A DNA stretch of 64,000 nucleotides, from positions 73,393,062 through 73,457,061 of the forward strand of contig CM069446.1 in assembly GCA_035610835.1 (NCBI GenBank). Reading direction: 5' to 3'. The position numbers were made by a program, and so were the translations under genes. The notes beneath the pieces are model-generated. The model was not told the DNA's origin. It did no database searches and saw only the letters and a list, made by a program, of their open reading frames with translations. This DNA comes from Ophiura sarsii (Eukaryota; Echinodermata; Ophiuroidea; Amphilepidida; Ophiuridae). Below, piece after piece: positions 54,824 through 64,000 of the stretch. How positions within the stretch are numbered: the first letter of the stretch is position 1; every line of letters begins with the position of its first letter.

Positions 54824-57800
54824 TCAAGCTGTCAACTCGTGTGTGACCATCATCGGTTTCTTAGCAACAACTGGAGGAACCTTAATGCCGCTATCAGATG
54901 CTTCTGTAGATGCATCCATGGATCCTAATGATCTCTCAGCGATAAGTTTAGAGATCTTTGAATTCCTGTGTCTTCGGCTTAGTCGTCGTGGCGGAAACCA
55001 ATATATCGACTCGCTGGGTCTATCCGAATTCAGTCGATTCTGGCGCGAGAGGGCGTTGCTGCGTGGACGCGGCTGCGCTTGCAGCTCATCATTGGATGTG
55101 CACGTTTCATTGTATAACTGATGGTTTCCCTGGGGATGAGACCTACGATAATTCGGTACTAGTTTCATTCTTTCGACACCTTGAGCTCTTAGCCTGCTAT
55201 CCGGTACTTTGTCTATTTCATTAAGACCACAAGGCATAGACCAGGACATACTCTCGTATAGCGGTTCTTCCTCCGATAGTGATTCTTCACTCGTCCATGA
55301 TGACACACTGCAATGGTCTCTATTGAAGTCAACGTCAGCTAATTCTCGGTTGCCAAGTGGTGACCACGAGCTGCGACGCACTCGCGTATAAATGGCGCCA
55401 TTTACGTTCAAGTATGTCGTCATCGGGGGATCTTGTTGCCTGGGTGACCATGATGAAGGTCGTATCTTAGGCTCATATAAGCTATCCAGGGTAACACTCA
55501 AGGAGTCTATATTGGATACATCAGTGAGGTTTGTAGGTGGTTCATTGTTCACTTCTGTATTCAGGTCATTGAAACTCAATGATGATATATCAGGGAGGTC
55601 GATGGAAAATGTCCGTTTGACGGCGCGTTCATCTGTGGTTTCTGATTCTGCTTCGCTAACTTCCGTTTCCGGATCACTTGATACTAATTCAGTCGAAACA
55701 CTGTCTATTCGTGGCATTGGTCCGCTATGAAGCATCTCTCTGCTTACCATTGTTACGTCGTTGTAAAGGCATTTAGATTGAGCGACCTTTCTTGAATTAT
55801 CAATCAGATCGGGTGCTGGTGGTCGACGTTCGGGTGATGCTGTTTTGCGTCGACGTGCGTCAGGGGATTTTAAATGAGACGCTTTCATTGCAGCATATTT
55901 ACTTTGTAAAAGTTCTGGTGAGGCGTTTTGATTAGATTGCTCCGATGATTTCATCTGTGATGCGTTCTTTGACGTTTCCAAATGGCCGGCGGCCATTGTT
56001 TGTCGTTCTGTCATTGTATGACGCCGCGATTCATTTTGTGGAACTGTCATTGACGTTTCCAAATGGTCATTTTCTCGACGTTCTGTAAACGTGTGTCTTC
56101 GCTTTGCATCCACGACGGGAGATCCATAATCGTGTTCACCAGCAGATTCATATTGAGGTACATTTATTGCAGTGTTGTCAGCAGCGGATGTGGATTCTAG
56201 CGCAGGTCTTGACTTGTGACTAGGTGATACCGACCTATGATCATTGTGAGGTTCGTACTGAGTTGTACCGGCAGTATTAGAATATTCAGATGATCGACTG
56301 TCAGATCCTCTATATGATTGAACATGTGATGCAGATTTACGTTCGACTTGAGATTCATATTTTGAGAGGTTTTCTGGTGAAGCTCGTCGCCTTTGATCAT
56401 GATTCGCCAACACCGTTTCACGTTCGTTTGGTGAAACATGTCTTGTCGCAACAGAGTGATCAGTATGTCGACCGTCTGCCGACAATCTTCGTCGGGGTTC
56501 TTGAGTGGGAGATGCCGACTTGCGTTCAACTCGAGATCCCATTTGTGAATTTTCTCTCGAGGTATTTGAGTGGTCAGATGATCGACGCGTTGGAGAGATT
56601 CTTCGTGCAGATGTTTGAACAGGAGGAACTACTTTGTGTTCCATTCCAGATTGCGACCTGCTCCTTGATTGATCTGAACGATCCGTAGGTCGTCGTTCTG
56701 GTGAAACTCTTCGTCGTGACCCAGGGATAGGAGACACATCTGAATGGTCCGATTGTCGACGTTCCGGTGAGAGTTTTCGTCGTAATGCGTGAACAGATGA
56801 TATCGATTCTCGTACGATAGGAGGTTCCATTTGAACCTGAGCTTGTCGAGGGTCCATTGAGGCGTTTTGTTGCGATGCAAGTATTGAAGTTAACGATTCG
56901 GGTTCGTCTTGGTCTACAGCATCATTACGGCTCATATTTCTCGTTCGAATTCTCAGACTAGGTTCCCGTGAAGGAGATATTTCATCACCAGACGTTTGTG
57001 TCATATCTTGAGGTACGTCAAGTGGTTCTGCATCGGTGGATTCATAATCAGACTTGAACATACTAAAAGTTCTGGAAGAACGAAAATCATCCATATCGAC
57101 GTAAGAATCTAGACTTGAGCCATCAATTGCACGCCGTGGAGATGGTTTATTCAACTTGTCAAACCCATCTGGTGGGAGTTCTTCGGCGTGCTGATCACTT
57201 GGAATTGGAGGCCATGCTGGTCCAGGTCCTACATATTCGTTTATACCTTCTTCACCGTCATCACTCAAAGGATCCGACGTATCAAAAGGATTTGTATAAA
57301 TCTCGTCTGATCCATCCGATACAAGCCTTGAGGCTGATATCTCTGTGTCTTCCGTATTCTCTATATGCCGATTAATCGGAACATTATCCGGGAGTGGGGG
57401 AAATTCAGGGACTTCATATTCGACAGTATCTTCAAAAGAATAATCTAAGTCATTGCTAATTGTGGACTCGCGTGGGCTAGTTGGTGCTTCTATTGATCGT
57501 GGAGGTGCAGCTAGTGGTACAAGACCACCATATCTTTGTTCAAATTCGAAAGACGATTGGATTGCTGTTATTCTACGACGTCGACCTTCAGGACTCCTGG
57601 AACCAGGTGGTTCATTGTCACGGCGGGCACTCCTACCTCCCGGTGATGATACTATCATGTCACGGCGAGTTACTCTACTTGGCGAGTGGGGTGGTCCTGC
57701 AGGCGGCTCTATCATGTCACGCCGAGGACCTCTGCCTGCAGATTGCAATGGTCCTTGAGACGGCTCAATCATATCACGCCGAGGACCTTGACTTTGTGAA

Positions 57801-59233
57801 TGGGGTGGTCCCGGAGGCGGCTCAATCATGTTACGCCGAGGACCTTTACTTAGTGAGTGGGGTGGTCCCGGAGGCGGTTCAATCATGTCACGCCGAGGAC
57901 CTCTGCCTGTTGATTGTGATGGTCCTGGAGACGGATCAATCATGTCGCGACGAGGACTTCTACCTGCGGGAGGTAGAGGCGGTCTTGGAGACGGATCGAT
58001 CATGTCACGACGAGGACTTCTACCTGCGGGAGGTAGAGGTGGTCCTGGAGGCGGCTCAATCATGTCACGATGAGGATATCTACCAACTGAACGCGACTGT
58101 TCATTCATGTCACGTCGCGGACTTCTACCCGCTGCTTCAATCGTAGCATAATGACGCGAACTTCTAGCGTTAGGAGGAGCTTCAATCATTTCGCGACGAA
58201 ATCTTGCTGTACCTATGTTGTATGATTCATCAGCCGTGTCGTCCGTGTAAGAACCGTTGTTACTTAGTATTGGGGACCAAGGAGGATATCTATCGTTCTC
58301 GTCACCGTAGTCGCCGGTACCGGTATCACTTTGACTCGGGGACAGCGACTGAGAGTCAAGACTCGAAGAGTTACCACGTCGACGACGATTGCTATGTCTT
58401 TGCCCTTCCAATTCATCCTCTTCATCGCTTTCATCCGAATCCGGCGAGAGCAGATGTAGTTGTCCAAACTTTGCGATACCAGCACGGATACTTTCCGGAT
58501 TACTTGCTTGAAAGTTGACCTCCCAAATCGTGTTCTTTTTAGATTCCTCGAGGTGCTCTGTGAGTTCTACACAACTATCTATATACGCAGGTATTCGGCT
58601 GTCGCGTTTACTTTTAACGCCCTTCTCCATCTCGTTGCAGAACTTCTCCATCCCTTGAAGCTTCTTTGCCAAACCATCAGTCGGATGTTTTACCATGGAT
58701 TCTTTTCTCGCCATGAAGTCATCCAATTCCCCCAACAGATAGGCTTCTCGGCGGTCGGTTGCCTCTTTAAATCGGTCAAAGTTGCTCTTGATGCCCGTCT
58801 TGGCAATTTTAACCTGTCTGTCTAGCTCGGACAGGTGCTTCACGAGAGCTTCTGCTGAATCCGCAATGGCATCACGAAGACGCTGTACGCGATCCGCCAG
58901 ACATGATCGTAGGTCCATGTCATTAGTAGCCCTGTTGATAGCCGTCGACTGTGTAATAACAGCCCCTAGCAGGGACATCATCGTGACATTGTTGGGAAAA
59001 TTTGCCACATTTTCCGAAGGCGCGATGAATCCACGCCCGCATTCTGGGCATTTGACGACGACCCGGATGGACACTGAACCGTCATCTGCGGTGTGAAAGT
59101 TGTGGGATTTGAGTCTTTTGAGACATGCGAGGCAGAATGTGTGTTGACATGGCAGACCCTTGGGTGTCCTGTCGGTGTCATTGTACGTATTGGAACAGAC
59201 GTGACAATCCAGTATCTGCTTGATTCCCGCCAT
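54824..59233 (-). CDS. Large RING-coiled-coil protein with long repeat-rich tail, 1469 aa
   Basis: The start is MAGIKQ because TTTTGTTTCAG|G, a good splice acceptor, sits immediately before it; the longer open frame upstream is then intron. C3HC4 RING with C10, C13, C29, H31, C34, C37, C61, C64 (CHVC, CQHTFCLAC, CPEC); probable E3 ubiquitin ligase. Coiled-coil-like residues about 105-230 (RSCLADRVQRLRDAIADSAE, CNEMEKGVKSK). WEVNFQASNPESIRAGIAKF followed by GQLHLLSP matches RING genes A and B. Then an acidic cluster (SDESDEEDELEG, about 265-276) and an arginine patch. About ten repeats of the type RRDMIEPPPGPP(H/L)S lie at about residues 375-530. The remaining roughly 900 residues are low-complexity Ser/Arg/Glu/Pro sequence with repeated SPERR and SDHS motifs. 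No B-box, NHL or SPRY domain was found. One uninterrupted coding exon of 4410 nt. Substrate unknown. Confidence 0.9.
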   Translation of the reverse strand: MAGIKQILDCHVCSNTYNDTDRTPKGLPCQHTFCLACLKRLKSHNFHTADDGSVSIRVVVKCPECGRGFIAPSENVANFPNNVTMMSLLGAVITQSTAINRATNDMDLRSCLADRVQRLRDAIADSAEALVKHLSELDRQVKIAKTGIKSNFDRFKEATDRREAYLLGELDDFMARKESMVKHPTDGLAKKLQGMEKFCNEMEKGVKSKRDSRIPAYIDSCVELTEHLEESKKNTIWEVNFQASNPESIRAGIAKFGQLHLLSPDSDESDEEDELEGQRHSNRRRRGNSSSLDSQSLSPSQSDTGTGDYGDENDRYPPWSPILSNNGSYTDDTADESYNIGTARFRREMIEAPPNARSSRHYATIEAAGRSPRRDMNEQSRSVGRYPHRDMIEPPPGPPLPPAGRSPRRDMIDPSPRPPLPPAGRSPRRDMIDPSPGPSQSTGRGPRRDMIEPPPGPPHSLSKGPRRNMIEPPPGPPHSQSQGPRRDMIEPSQGPLQSAGRGPRRDMIEPPAGPPHSPSRVTRRDMIVSSPGGRSARRDNEPPGSRSPEGRRRRITAIQSSFEFEQRYGGLVPLAAPPRSIEAPTSPRESTISNDLDYSFEDTVEYEVPEFPPLPDNVPINRHIENTEDTEISASRLVSDGSDEIYTNPFDTSDPLSDDGEEGINEYVGPGPAWPPIPSDQHAEELPPDGFDKLNKPSPRRAIDGSSLDSYVDMDDFRSSRTFSMFKSDYESTDAEPLDVPQDMTQTSGDEISPSREPSLRIRTRNMSRNDAVDQDEPESLTSILASQQNASMDPRQAQVQMEPPIVRESISSVHALRRKLSPERRQSDHSDVSPIPGSRRRVSPERRPTDRSDQSRSRSQSGMEHKVVPPVQTSARRISPTRRSSDHSNTSRENSQMGSRVERKSASPTQEPRRRLSADGRHTDHSVATRHVSPNERETVLANHDQRRRASPENLSKYESQVERKSASHVQSYRGSDSRSSEYSNTAGTTQYEPHNDHRSVSPSHKSRPALESTSAADNTAINVPQYESAGEHDYGSPVVDAKRRHTFTERRENDHLETSMTVPQNESRRHTMTERQTMAAGHLETSKNASQMKSSEQSNQNASPELLQSKYAAMKASHLKSPDARRRKTASPERRPPAPDLIDNSRKVAQSKCLYNDVTMVSREMLHSGPMPRIDSVSTELVSSDPETEVSEAESETTDERAVKRTFSIDLPDISSLSFNDLNTEVNNEPPTNLTDVSNIDSLSVTLDSLYEPKIRPSSWSPRQQDPPMTTYLNVNGAIYTRVRRSSWSPLGNRELADVDFNRDHCSVSSWTSEESLSEEEPLYESMSWSMPCGLNEIDKVPDSRLRAQGVERMKLVPNYRRSHPQGNHQLYNETCTSNDELQAQPRPRSNALSRQNRLNSDRPSESIYWFPPRRLSRRHRNSKISKLIAERSLGSMDASTEASDSGIKVPPVVAKKPMMVTHELTA
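57640..58110 (-). repeat. Coding minisatellite of 57-63 bp units in the large RING gene
   Basis: On the plus strand CAATCATGTCACGCCGAGGA and GGCGGCTCAATCATGTC-type blocks recur. Each unit encodes RRDMIEPPPGPP or DPSPGPP variants, and units keep multiples of 3, so the frame is preserved. Confidence 0.93.
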
Positions 59234-60046
59234 CCTGAAACAAAATGAGACAAAAGAAATGATTAAGTATGAATATCGTAAAAATGGCTGCATATAGATA
59301 AAAATTGCATGTTTTCTAAAGTTGTTACGTTGCTGAGATCGGGTCGGGTTTGAAATCCACTTCTGATTATTGAATAAATGAGATAAATCACCTATTAAAA
59401 AGCCAAAAGGCGACTTTTTTCATTCCGGGTGACAAGGCGACACTTCATACATGATCAAGTATCATAGGTGACAAGACTTTCTCAGTTGCGCGACACCGAG
59501 ACATTGTCGCCTTACAGTGTGATAATAGATACATAAACATACCGTACGTTGGTGTCAAATCTCAGAAATAGACCAACTGCCTTGACTTTGTTGTATACAA
59601 ATTATGAAATGTTGCTCTATGTGCTTTCGTTATATATACGCTTTGCTCTATCTATGTCAGGGACCGGCGCCACGGATCGGCAACAAATTGTCGCTAAATT
59701 ATCATCGGTTTGGACATGCTCAGAAACACGTGGACGGGTACCCCGAGGGTTAGGATGTGATCATGTGAAGCGTATTGCCTTCTTGGTTGAAAGTAGCTGA
59801 AAGTGTAGATGAAAAGATACCAAGTAAAGTCTTTTAAAGCAATATTATGTGATCTTTTTCAAACTTCTACACATATTTTTCTCAATCAAGTTTGACTATC
59901 AGGAGAGCCTTTCCTGGACTAATAAATCTACTTTGACTGTTTTTTCCGTAAAAACCATCACAGAACTTTACTAAATAATAATGCAGATCTGCTTCCAATT
60001 AAAGGGATTTTCGTCATAAAGCATTTCGTAGGGGTGTGTGGTGTGT
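59234..60046. other. 5' flank/intron of the large RING gene; no other gene
   Basis: Starts with the intron acceptor of the RING gene (59235-59245). A 5' UTR exon and promoter should lie further right but could not be recognised. Near 59838 AATATTATGTGATCTTTTTC is an arm of the ATTATGTGATC MITE. Confidence 0.45.
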
Positions 60047-60085
<39 letters not shown>

Positions 60086-60113
60086 GGGGGGTGGGGGGGG
60101 GGTGGGGGGGGGG
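60047..60113. repeat. G homopolymer array, about 67 bp
   Basis: 38 consecutive G followed by G runs separated by single T. It could form quadruplexes, and its length may be unreliable in the assembly. Confidence 0.95.
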
Positions 60114-60303
60114 TGTATTTACCGGAAACACTGTAAACGGCGTTAACATGGTGTCAAACCATGGAATTCTATTTACCAACGAAAATAACACTCAGAAAAT
60201 AAACTGTCCTGGTACAACTCTTTTTTCTTTTAAAAAGTCCGGACGCTAAGCATGTTTTTAAAAAAACTGTCGCCAAGTTTATTGTTGCCAAATTGTTACA
60301 CTA

Positions 60304-60765
60304 CAGGGTGAGTCAAAAAGAAGTTTACCCGGATTAGTGATGTTCTAAAAAATAAACAAATGACACTTGAGAGTTCAGTAAAGCATATATTTAACAAGCA
60401 TTCTCTCTTGCTTATTAGGAAAAACAATGACACAAATTGGTACAATAAAGGTACTCATTTTGCAAGCTGTCCGCGGAATACTTGACAAAACAAATGTAAA
60501 GTAAACATTTTAGCTGTGTACTTACCTACAATTAATGCCCTGCCCTTCAGTAAAACAGGCATAACTTCTCTTAGGAATGATCAATTTGCTTCATTGATTT
60601 TCTCTAATAAGCAGCAGAGTATGTTTGGTAAATAAATGCTTATTGAACTTTTAAGTGTCATTTATTTGTTTTGAAAATCATCACCAATCTCGGTCAATTG
60701 GGAAGTACGCAGCTAAAATGCATACTTTACATTTGTTTGGGTAAACTTCTTTTTGACTCGCCCTG
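60304..60765. mobile_element. TA-flanked mariner-like MITE (CAGGGTGAGTCAAAAAG)
   Basis: TA both sides; ends CAGGGTGAGTCAAAAAGAAG and TTCTTTTTGACTCGCCCTG with arms of about 150 bp. 462 bp; terminal family shared with 25309-25557. Confidence 0.9.
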
Positions 60766-60767
60766 TA

Positions 60768-61512
60768 TGTCTAAGGCAAATTTCTAGAAAATTGTTTATT
60801 GAAAATGGGTTTTGGGATACAATTCAAAAATTGGATATCAACTTTATATTCTAGGATTAATAGTTGTGTGTGAGTTAATGGCTGGCTTTCAGAATCTTTT
60901 CAAGTTCAAAAAGGAATAAGACAAGGATGTTCTCTCGGCTCTTCTGTTCATTTTAGCGACAGAAATGTTATCTAAATATCAATCAAGATTAGGGAGTAAA
61001 AGGCATAAGTGGGAAATGATTTAGAAGTAAAAATTGTGCAAATGGCTGACGATACAACTGTGATATTAGAAGATGAAACTTCAGTTGTGAATGTATTTTA
61101 TACAATTGATAAGTTTAGTGATGTATCTGGAATAACTGTTAACAATGATAAAACAGAAGGTTTATGGTAAGGACCAAATTTTGGACCAAAAGGTATTGAT
61201 AAAGGGGTCGAATGAACCAGTGAAAAGTTTAGGAATACACTTTGGAAAGATAAAAAACAAGTTGAAGATTTAAATTGGAAATCAATGTTACTAAAATTAG
61301 AAAAGACTTTAAACCGCTCATGGAAAGCGAGAAAACTAACATAAAATGGAAAAATCAGTATTATAAAAACAATTGGCATCTCGCAGATATTGTACAATGT
61401 ATCGTGTATCAAAGTACCTGATTATGTTATTAAGGAAGTGAAAAGAATTATGTATGAATTTTTATGGGGTTCTGGTATAAGGGAAAGTTAAGAGGCGAAC
61501 TACAACATAATA
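60768..61512 (+). pseudogene. L1/Tx1-like reverse transcriptase fragment, part 1
   Basis: Reads ENGFWDTIQKLDINFIF, NGWLSESFQVQKGIRQGCSL, a catalytic box decayed to QMADDTTVILED, then FSDVSGITVNNDKTEGLW and VKSLGIHFGK, and ends RIMYEFLWGSGIRES. Many frameshifts and stops. The 5' side abuts the mariner-like MITE at 60304-60765. Confidence 0.82.
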
Positions 61513-61514
61513 TA

Positions 61515-62604
61515 CAGGGTGTATCAAAAAAAACGCAACACTTTTTGTCACGAGCTCTCCGATTACGGCAAATAACAAATCACTCTTAAATTTATATATT
61601 CTGTTAGGTGTACTTATTGGCTATCACATAGTCAAATTACAGCGATATCGATTATTGATTCGCTGAGATATCAACGATACACGTAGACAAGGGCAAAACA
61701 CGTTTTACATCGTTTATCCTGTATGCCTGATTTTCTTGTCAGGTGAATATCGTATTAGCAAGACACTTTAATAACTCATTGTACTTACATAATTGGAATC
61801 ATACTCATCATTCTGAGAAGAAAATGTCATGTTATAAGTATCAAATGTCTGGCTATTACAGTATCATATCAATATTAATTAAATCTGGCAATAAATTAGT
61901 TGATAGTTAATGACACAACTTGAAAATCCAGATTACAAAGTCTGTTTGCAAATCCTCTCTCTTTTTTCCTCGTTAATGTCATAAATGAAACAGTATGGCA
62001 CATTATTCAAAAGATAAACAAATGAAATAGTCCAGTGAAGGTAGTAATTGTCTGGTATGAATCATTCATTGTTAGTCTGTTGTGAATGGGAATGGGACAT
62101 TATGGTGCTGCTCGACCCTCAAAATGCTGTCCTTGTTTTAAGATTCGTCGATTATGAACTTTAATTTACGAAAGAACGTACCATAGACATTATGTGGCAA
62201 TCATAGCAAAAAAACTTAAAAAGGGTGATTGACGTATTCAAATGGCCGAATGATTATCAGATTACACGATTCAATGATTTTATGAACCACCTTACTCAAA
62301 CAAAGGAAATTAAGACAAACCTTTCCAGACATTAAGATTACATAGTAATTAAACTGTTAACCCATAACACTAATCGGACAGGAAAGTCCAAGTTTTTAGA
62401 ACGAACGATGTAAAACGTGTTTTGCACTTCTCTACATTATACCTTTAATATCTCAGCGAATAAATAATCGATATCGTTGTAATTTTACTATGTGGTAGCC
62501 AATGAGTAGACCTAACGGAATATATAAGTTTAAGAGTGATTCGTCTTTTTCTGTGACCGTACAGCTCTCGACAAAAAGTGTTGCGTTCTTTTTGATACAC
62601 GCTG
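61515..62604. mobile_element. Mariner-like 1.09-kb element inserted in the L1-like sequence
   Basis: TA both sides; ends CAGGGTGTATCAAAAAAAAC and TTTTTGATACACGCTG; arms more than 150 bp (GCAACACTTTTTGTC, TAAATTTATATATTCTGTTA). No transposase. Confidence 0.92.
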
Positions 62605-63000
62605 TATGGGTAATGGAGGTTTACAAATGACTGATATTGAATGTCAGATAGATTCTCTAAGAATCAAATGGTATTACGCATGTTAGATACAAGTTATACT
62701 GGAATTTGGAATAAGATTGTGAAATATCTACTAGAACCAATTGGGGGTCTATCCTTATTACTCGAACTTAATTGTAAAAGGATGTAAAACAAAGTGTTTG
62801 ATAAAATCTACCATTATTTTATAAAGACGTTCTGAAAGCATGGTATGTTCTGCAGGAAAAAAAGATGAAGATTGTGCTGTTAATAAACACGATATTCTAT
62901 GGGGAAACAAAATAACAATAGAAATGATTGGAGTAAAATAGTTTCTTTCAAAAAAAGAAACAGAAGGCAAATCTTTTTGGAGACAGACATGTTGTATTTG
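62605..63000 (+). pseudogene. L1/Tx1-like reverse transcriptase fragment, part 2
   Basis: Continues after the insertion with GNGGLQMTDIECQIDSLRIK and MLDTSYTGIWNKIVKYLLEP, the conserved C-terminal block of L1-like ORF2 proteins. Frame broken several times. Confidence 0.82.
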
Positions 63001-63007
63001 TTATAGA

Positions 63008-63265
63008 TTAATCAGTTCCAAATTGGCGAGAAATATTCGGGTTTTTTTTTATCTCTCCGCGTGCAAAAGTTACCCAAGTGTTAGTATAAGCATGATAAGT
63101 ACGTGTGCGGTATGGCCACACGCACGTGGATTTGGCCGCACGCCCGCGTCACGCATATAATGCACAGTGCGATTGTTTGCCTTCATGCGCGTCCGTGTCC
63201 TTCTGAGTATTCATTCGTTGCTGTAAAGGGAGGCTTCGCTAATATGGAGCTGATCAAACCATACT
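63008..63265. repeat. Dispersed element, copy 2 (related to 6449-6655)
   Basis: CAGTTCCAAATTGGCGAGAA, TTTATCTCTCCGCGTGCAAA, ATAATGCACAGTGCGATTG and GCTTCGCTAATATGGAGCTG, with inverted CGTGTGCGG/CCGCACGC blocks. Confidence 0.6.
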
Positions 63266-63482
63266 GACGATACGTCATACAAGGATGTGGTCATAGATAA
63301 AGTCCAATCAGATCCCTCCACCGATAACATGTCTTGGTCGCCTTCATGCTGTACTCACTGCTTCATGATCGCAACACCATAACATCAGATACGTCGAATG
63401 ACCATCATGCATCACAAATCATGATATATACGGATACCCAAGAGAGAAAACAGGACATCATGTCATGTCTATCTAATTTTAA

Positions 63483-63732
63483 CACTTTCCACGCGGCTAT
63501 TTATAGTTTTAACCATATACAAAAACAGATTTGTCAGAAACCTTTCCCAACTTTCATACCGTAGTCTATCTCAAGAATTACTGCACCGATACTAGGCATG
63601 TTTGTACTTATTTTAATGCATTTCTCATGGGGATACCAGATATGGTGATGGAATTCAATAGTTTTGACATTTTTGAAACATTTTGTGACAATTTGGAACT
63701 TTCGTCTGCAGACGACCACCACGTGGAAAGTA
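63483..63732. mobile_element. TTAA-flanked CACTTTCCACGCGG MITE, full length
   Basis: TTAA at 63479-63482 and 63733-63736; ends CACTTTCCACGCGGCTATTT and ACCACCACGTGGAAAGTA. 250 bp; best-preserved copy of the family. Confidence 0.9.
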
Positions 63733-63736
63733 TTAA

Positions 63737-64000
63737 CTTTATTAGAGGATGTGGTAATCTATAGGTTATATTATAGTCACTAAATTTAAGCATAGTTCAT
63801 GTACGCGACGTGTACCTTTCATAGCCATGATACACATAATAGGAGGACATCTTTGAAAATGATGGTGTGAGCCCGGTTGTGACTGTGGAGTGTGGAATGG
63901 TGTTTTTTTTCAATATTAAAACAGTATTTAAACTCAAGATAAACAACTGACTCCAGTGATTTAATTTTCACATAATTTATTGTGAAAGTATTGTATCAGC
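63737..64000. other. No gene recognised
   Basis: Nothing supported up to the window edge. Confidence 0.4.

Noticed and set aside
55392..59096. Many plus-strand and other-frame frames over the large RING gene, up to 221 codons
   Set aside because: Shadows of the minus-strand coding region and its minisatellite; they lack domain content.
59234..59293. Longer start (MQPFLRYSYL...) for the large RING protein
   Set aside because: A splice acceptor (TTTTGTTTCAG) lies directly before the MAGIKQ start and RING homology begins there; the upstream codons look intronic.

Overview
The window is eukaryotic nuclear DNA: AT-rich, intron-containing and dominated by inverted-repeat transposons, satellites and decayed retrotransposons. 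The gene content (a myeloid leukemia factor homologue and a multiplied RING/coiled-coil family) and the MITE load suggest a large, polymorphic marine invertebrate genome, possibly an invertebrate deuterostome such as an echinoderm or hemichordate. That placement is inference. There are no operons and almost none of the short open frames are genes.

Left part (1-20.5 kb): a 47-bp minisatellite is followed by the 3' half of an MLF gene on the plus strand. Five exons (845-973, 1887-1959, 3992-4078, 5339-5468, 20031-20229) splice in phase to 205 residues and a stop. A short exon at 8701-8746 is in the same phase and could be an alternative 3' end. The last intron (14.5 kb) carries a 64-bp and a 95-bp satellite, both with three-unit higher-order structure, an RTE-like reverse transcriptase pseudogene and several MITEs.

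Middle (20.5-30 kb): almost entirely dispersed elements. TA-flanked mariner-like and TTAA-flanked piggyBac-like nonautonomous elements predominate, including a chain of TTAA elements that share their target sites.

RING region (30-39 kb): two near-identical two-exon RING-coiled-coil genes on the minus strand, A (31620-33684) and B (35376-38323), lie either side of a 100-N gap. A has a one-base frameshift, and a transposon supplies its last codons and stop. B has an 804-bp hAT-like insertion in its intron, for which A preserves the empty site. The pair may be a true tandem duplication or two haplotypes joined by the assembler.

Right part (39-64 kb): more TIR elements; a CR1/jockey-like reverse transcriptase split by a 1804-bp hAT-like element with a perfect 8-bp target duplication; an RTE-like fragment with a twin-priming-type inversion; a third, divergent RING gene on the minus strand with a 1469-residue single-exon coding region and a long repeat-rich disordered tail (54824-59233); and an L1-like reverse transcriptase split by a mariner-like element. 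No transposase gene, rRNA, CRISPR or intact tRNA gene was recognised. tRNA-like sequences look like SINEs. All calls come from reading the sequence; no database search was possible.
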